Shown piece by piece: positions 5,030 through 6,906 of a DNA stretch of 6,906 nt. The DNA is taken from positions 1-6,906 of the forward strand of contig JAIRVD010000185.1 of NCBI GenBank assembly GCA_031254075.1, read 5' to 3'. The translations under genes were made by a program, and so were the position numbers. Within the stretch, counting starts at the first letter, position 1; each line of letters starts with the position of its first letter. Source of the DNA: Clostridiales bacterium (GTDB taxonomy: Bacteria; Bacillota; Clostridia; Lachnospirales; WQUN01). Under the pieces are notes generated by a model. The model had not been told where the DNA came from. It did not search any database and saw only the letters and a list, made by a program, of their open reading frames with translations.

Positions 5030-6906
5030 ATGTCAAACAGACACAGAAAGTCAATTCCGCTTGCGCCGCAGCTTACATTGATGATAGTGATTTTATTATT
5101 GGTTACCGCTGTTCCGATAGGTGTTTTTGCATTTATTATTTATCGGGGTGATTCTATCAGCAGGCATGGCGAAAGGGCTGTTGCAATTGTCCAGTCCCTT
5201 GCGCTGGCAATAGACCCGAATGAATTCTTATGGGCTATCGAGAATAACGAAAAGAATGATTATTATCTGCATTTGCAACAGCAATTTGACCGCGCTAAAG
5301 GTGATTTGGGCGCGTCTTTTTTATTTGCGGGTATAGCTGACAGCGATCAAGGGCTTATTACCTTTATGGAAGCACTTTTGCCGCATGAATCATATACTGC
5401 CGATTTAAATGCCATTGTACCTGCCGACAGATTTCCGATACAATTTTTTAACGCACAGCGAAACGGCGTTGCCGCCTATTCGGATACGATTTCATCAGGG
5501 GTTGACGATACCTTTGTAATTGCCGCGTATGCCCCTATTTTTAACAAAAACGGAAGCGTTGCGGGCGTTGTGGGCGTAACAATAGATATAAGAGATGTGC
5601 TTGTAAGCAGCAATTCGTTTGCGCGAACAATGGCTTTAATTGTTTTGGGCGTTATTTTCGTTTTAATTTGGATTCCGATTTTATCAATCCGCAGTTTTAT
5701 CGGAAAACCACTTACATTATTATGCGAAGCTTCCGATAAAATTGCCAACGGCTATATGGATACGTATATTCCGATTAAATCTAATGATGAAATTGGTGAT
5801 TTGGCACATTATTTCCGAATAATGCAAAGTGAAATATCAACCGTAATAAGCGAAACCCGGAAAAAAAGTGAAGATATAATACACGGAAATTTATCCGCCG
5901 AAAAAATAACATATACGGCAAAAGGTGATTTTCAAAAAATCATTGAAAGCGTTGATAATGTAGCCGTAAATGTTCATCAATACTTGGACGATTTAAGTTG
6001 CGCCATTGTAATTTTTGATGACGAATTCCGTTTTAAATTTATAAACGGTTACGCAAGAGGTCAGGGATATGACCCCGCGTTTTTGCTCGGCAAAACGATT
6101 TACGATGTTATGCCGCCGGGCGAAGCTGAGGGTTTAGGTAATATTTTTAAATCTGTAAGCAATTCGGGAAAAGCGTTCCGCCATCAAGTTGATATGGTTT
6201 CGCCAAAGGGCGAACCGTTTAACACCGACCAGTTGATAATACCGATTAGAGATAATTCCGGCAAAATAACAACATTTTTGGTATTTGGGTATGAAATTAC
6301 AGAGTTGGTACAGGCACAAAAACGTTTTGAAAAGATTAATGCTTATCAAGAATGCGAAACCGAAAAAATCACCCATGCTTTAGAAACAGACCTTGCAAAA
6401 GGTATTTTAGACTTTAGCTTTGAACTTGATTCGCACGATTCCGACACAGAAAAATCCGCTCAATCCTATGTAAAAATCCGGGACGCGATGACGGATGTAA
6501 CAAAAACCATAAAAAGCTATGTAGACGAAATTACTATGCTTTTAAGGGAAATTGCCAATAGCAATTACGATATAAAAATAACCCGCGAATATATAGGGGA
6601 TTTTGGCTCAATAAAAGATTCTATCGGGCTGATAATAAATTCCGTAAGTATGCTTGTTGAAGAAATTCAATCGTCTTCATCAGAAGTAGAGCAGGGCGCA
6701 GGTTTAATTACTCAATATTCTCACGAACTAAAAAACAGTTTTAGCGACCAATCTGCAGCAGTAGAAGAAGTAAGAGCGGCAGTTAACAGCTTAACGGAAA
6801 AAACTCAAAAGAACGCCGAAGACGCGGGTTCGGCAAATAATCTTTCGGAAAAAGTACAGGAAGCCGCAAACGCAGGAGCAAAATATATGGAAGATATGTC
6901 TGAAGC
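5030..6906 (+). CDS. Methyl-accepting chemotaxis protein with Cache-like sensor, HAMP and PAS (3' end outside window)
   Basis: The frame is open from ATG 5030 to the window edge (625 codons, no stop), so the C-terminus is missing. It is an inner-membrane receptor that would control CheA through CheW. Parts in order: a short basic N-terminus; membrane segment 1 (about 14-38); an extracytoplasmic domain of about 160 residues ending in a Cache-like strand pattern (162-188, containing APIF, NGSVAGVVGV and DI); membrane segment 2 (about 199-220); a HAMP domain (about 221-272, with the DEIGDLA motif 253-259); a HAMP-like unit (about 273-316, GNL and GDF); a PAS domain (about 318-427); two more HAMP-like units (about 443-547, the last with YIGDFGSIKDS at 521-531); and the start of the methyl-accepting coiled coil (about 550 on, with the QSAAVEEV stretch 574-581 typical of adaptation regions). 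The CheA/CheW-contacting tip is off-window, so completeness cannot be judged. The ligand is unknown. It is transcribed divergently from the xylB operon. Confidence 0.9.
   Translation, partial: MSNRHRKSIPLAPQLTLMIVILLLVTAVPIGVFAFIIYRGDSISRHGERAVAIVQSLALAIDPNEFLWAIENNEKNDYYLHLQQQFDRAKGDLGASFLFAGIADSDQGLITFMEALLPHESYTADLNAIVPADRFPIQFFNAQRNGVAAYSDTISSGVDDTFVIAAYAPIFNKNGSVAGVVGVTIDIRDVLVSSNSFARTMALIVLGVIFVLIWIPILSIRSFIGKPLTLLCEASDKIANGYMDTYIPIKSNDEIGDLAHYFRIMQSEISTVISETRKKSEDIIHGNLSAEKITYTAKGDFQKIIESVDNVAVNVHQYLDDLSCAIVIFDDEFRFKFINGYARGQGYDPAFLLGKTIYDVMPPGEAEGLGNIFKSVSNSGKAFRHQVDMVSPKGEPFNTDQLIIPIRDNSGKITTFLVFGYEITELVQAQKRFEKINAYQECETEKITHALETDLAKGILDFSFELDSHDSDTEKSAQSYVKIRDAMTDVTKTIKSYVDEITMLLREIANSNYDIKITREYIGDFGSIKDSIGLIINSVSMLVEEIQSSSSEVEQGAGLITQYSHELKNSFSDQSAAVEEVRAAVNSLTEKTQKNAEDAGSANNLSEKVQEAANAGAKYMEDMSE

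Noticed and set aside
4993..5160. Short plus-strand frame beginning at ATG 4993 (MEELSNKREG...), overlapping the chemoreceptor start in another frame
   Set aside because: It has no proper ribosome binding site (GGGA only about 2-3 nt before the ATG), a Cys/Tyr-rich unprotein-like tail, and is covered by the better-supported receptor frame.
5476..5748. Minus-strand 90-codon frame opposite the chemoreceptor
   Set aside because: It is a mirror of the receptor's second membrane segment and Cache region, rich in Thr/Ile/Pro without recognisable motifs.

Overview
The window looks like chromosomal DNA of an anaerobic, Bacillota-type bacterium (Clostridia or Negativicutes would fit). This rests on purine-rich Shine-Dalgarno sites, TTG and GTG start codons, an FtsH with the HEVGH-type zinc motif and the style of the chemoreceptor. 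The assignment is an inference; no marker gene is present.

Layout. (1) Bases 1-166 lie downstream of a minus-strand operon. They hold its intrinsic terminator (90-115), an AT palindrome (120-137) and, at the very edge, what may be the first residues of another minus-strand gene behind an ECF-sigma-like promoter. (2) Bases 167-4784 are a tight three-gene minus-strand operon, transcribed in the order xylulokinase (xylB, 4784-3312), ATP-dependent zinc metalloprotease (ftsH, 3291-1294), YgiC/glutathionylspermidine-synthase-like ATP-grasp ligase (1297-167). The gaps are 20 nt and a 4-nt GTGA overlap. (3) Bases 4785-5029 are a divergent intergenic region. It holds an extended -10 promoter for the operon, a -35/-10 promoter for the rightward gene and several short direct and inverted repeats. 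(4) Bases 5030-6906 hold the start of a plus-strand methyl-accepting chemotaxis protein. It has a Cache-like sensor, HAMP, PAS and HAMP-like repeats, and is cut by the window edge at the start of the signalling domain. No stop codon occurs in its 625 visible codons.

How it fits together. XylB would phosphorylate D-xylulose for the pentose phosphate pathway. FtsH is a membrane quality-control protease. The ATP-grasp enzyme would form an amide bond on an unknown, perhaps glutathione- or polyamine-like, substrate. No xylose isomerase, transporter or regulator is visible, so sharing a transcript does not show a common pathway. The chemoreceptor is transcribed away from the operon and has its own promoter.

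I found no tRNA, rRNA, CRISPR array, insertion sequence or phage gene. The genes belong to known families. The points of most interest are the gene combination, the acidic insert in FtsH, the receptor's domain order and the repeats in the divergent promoter region.
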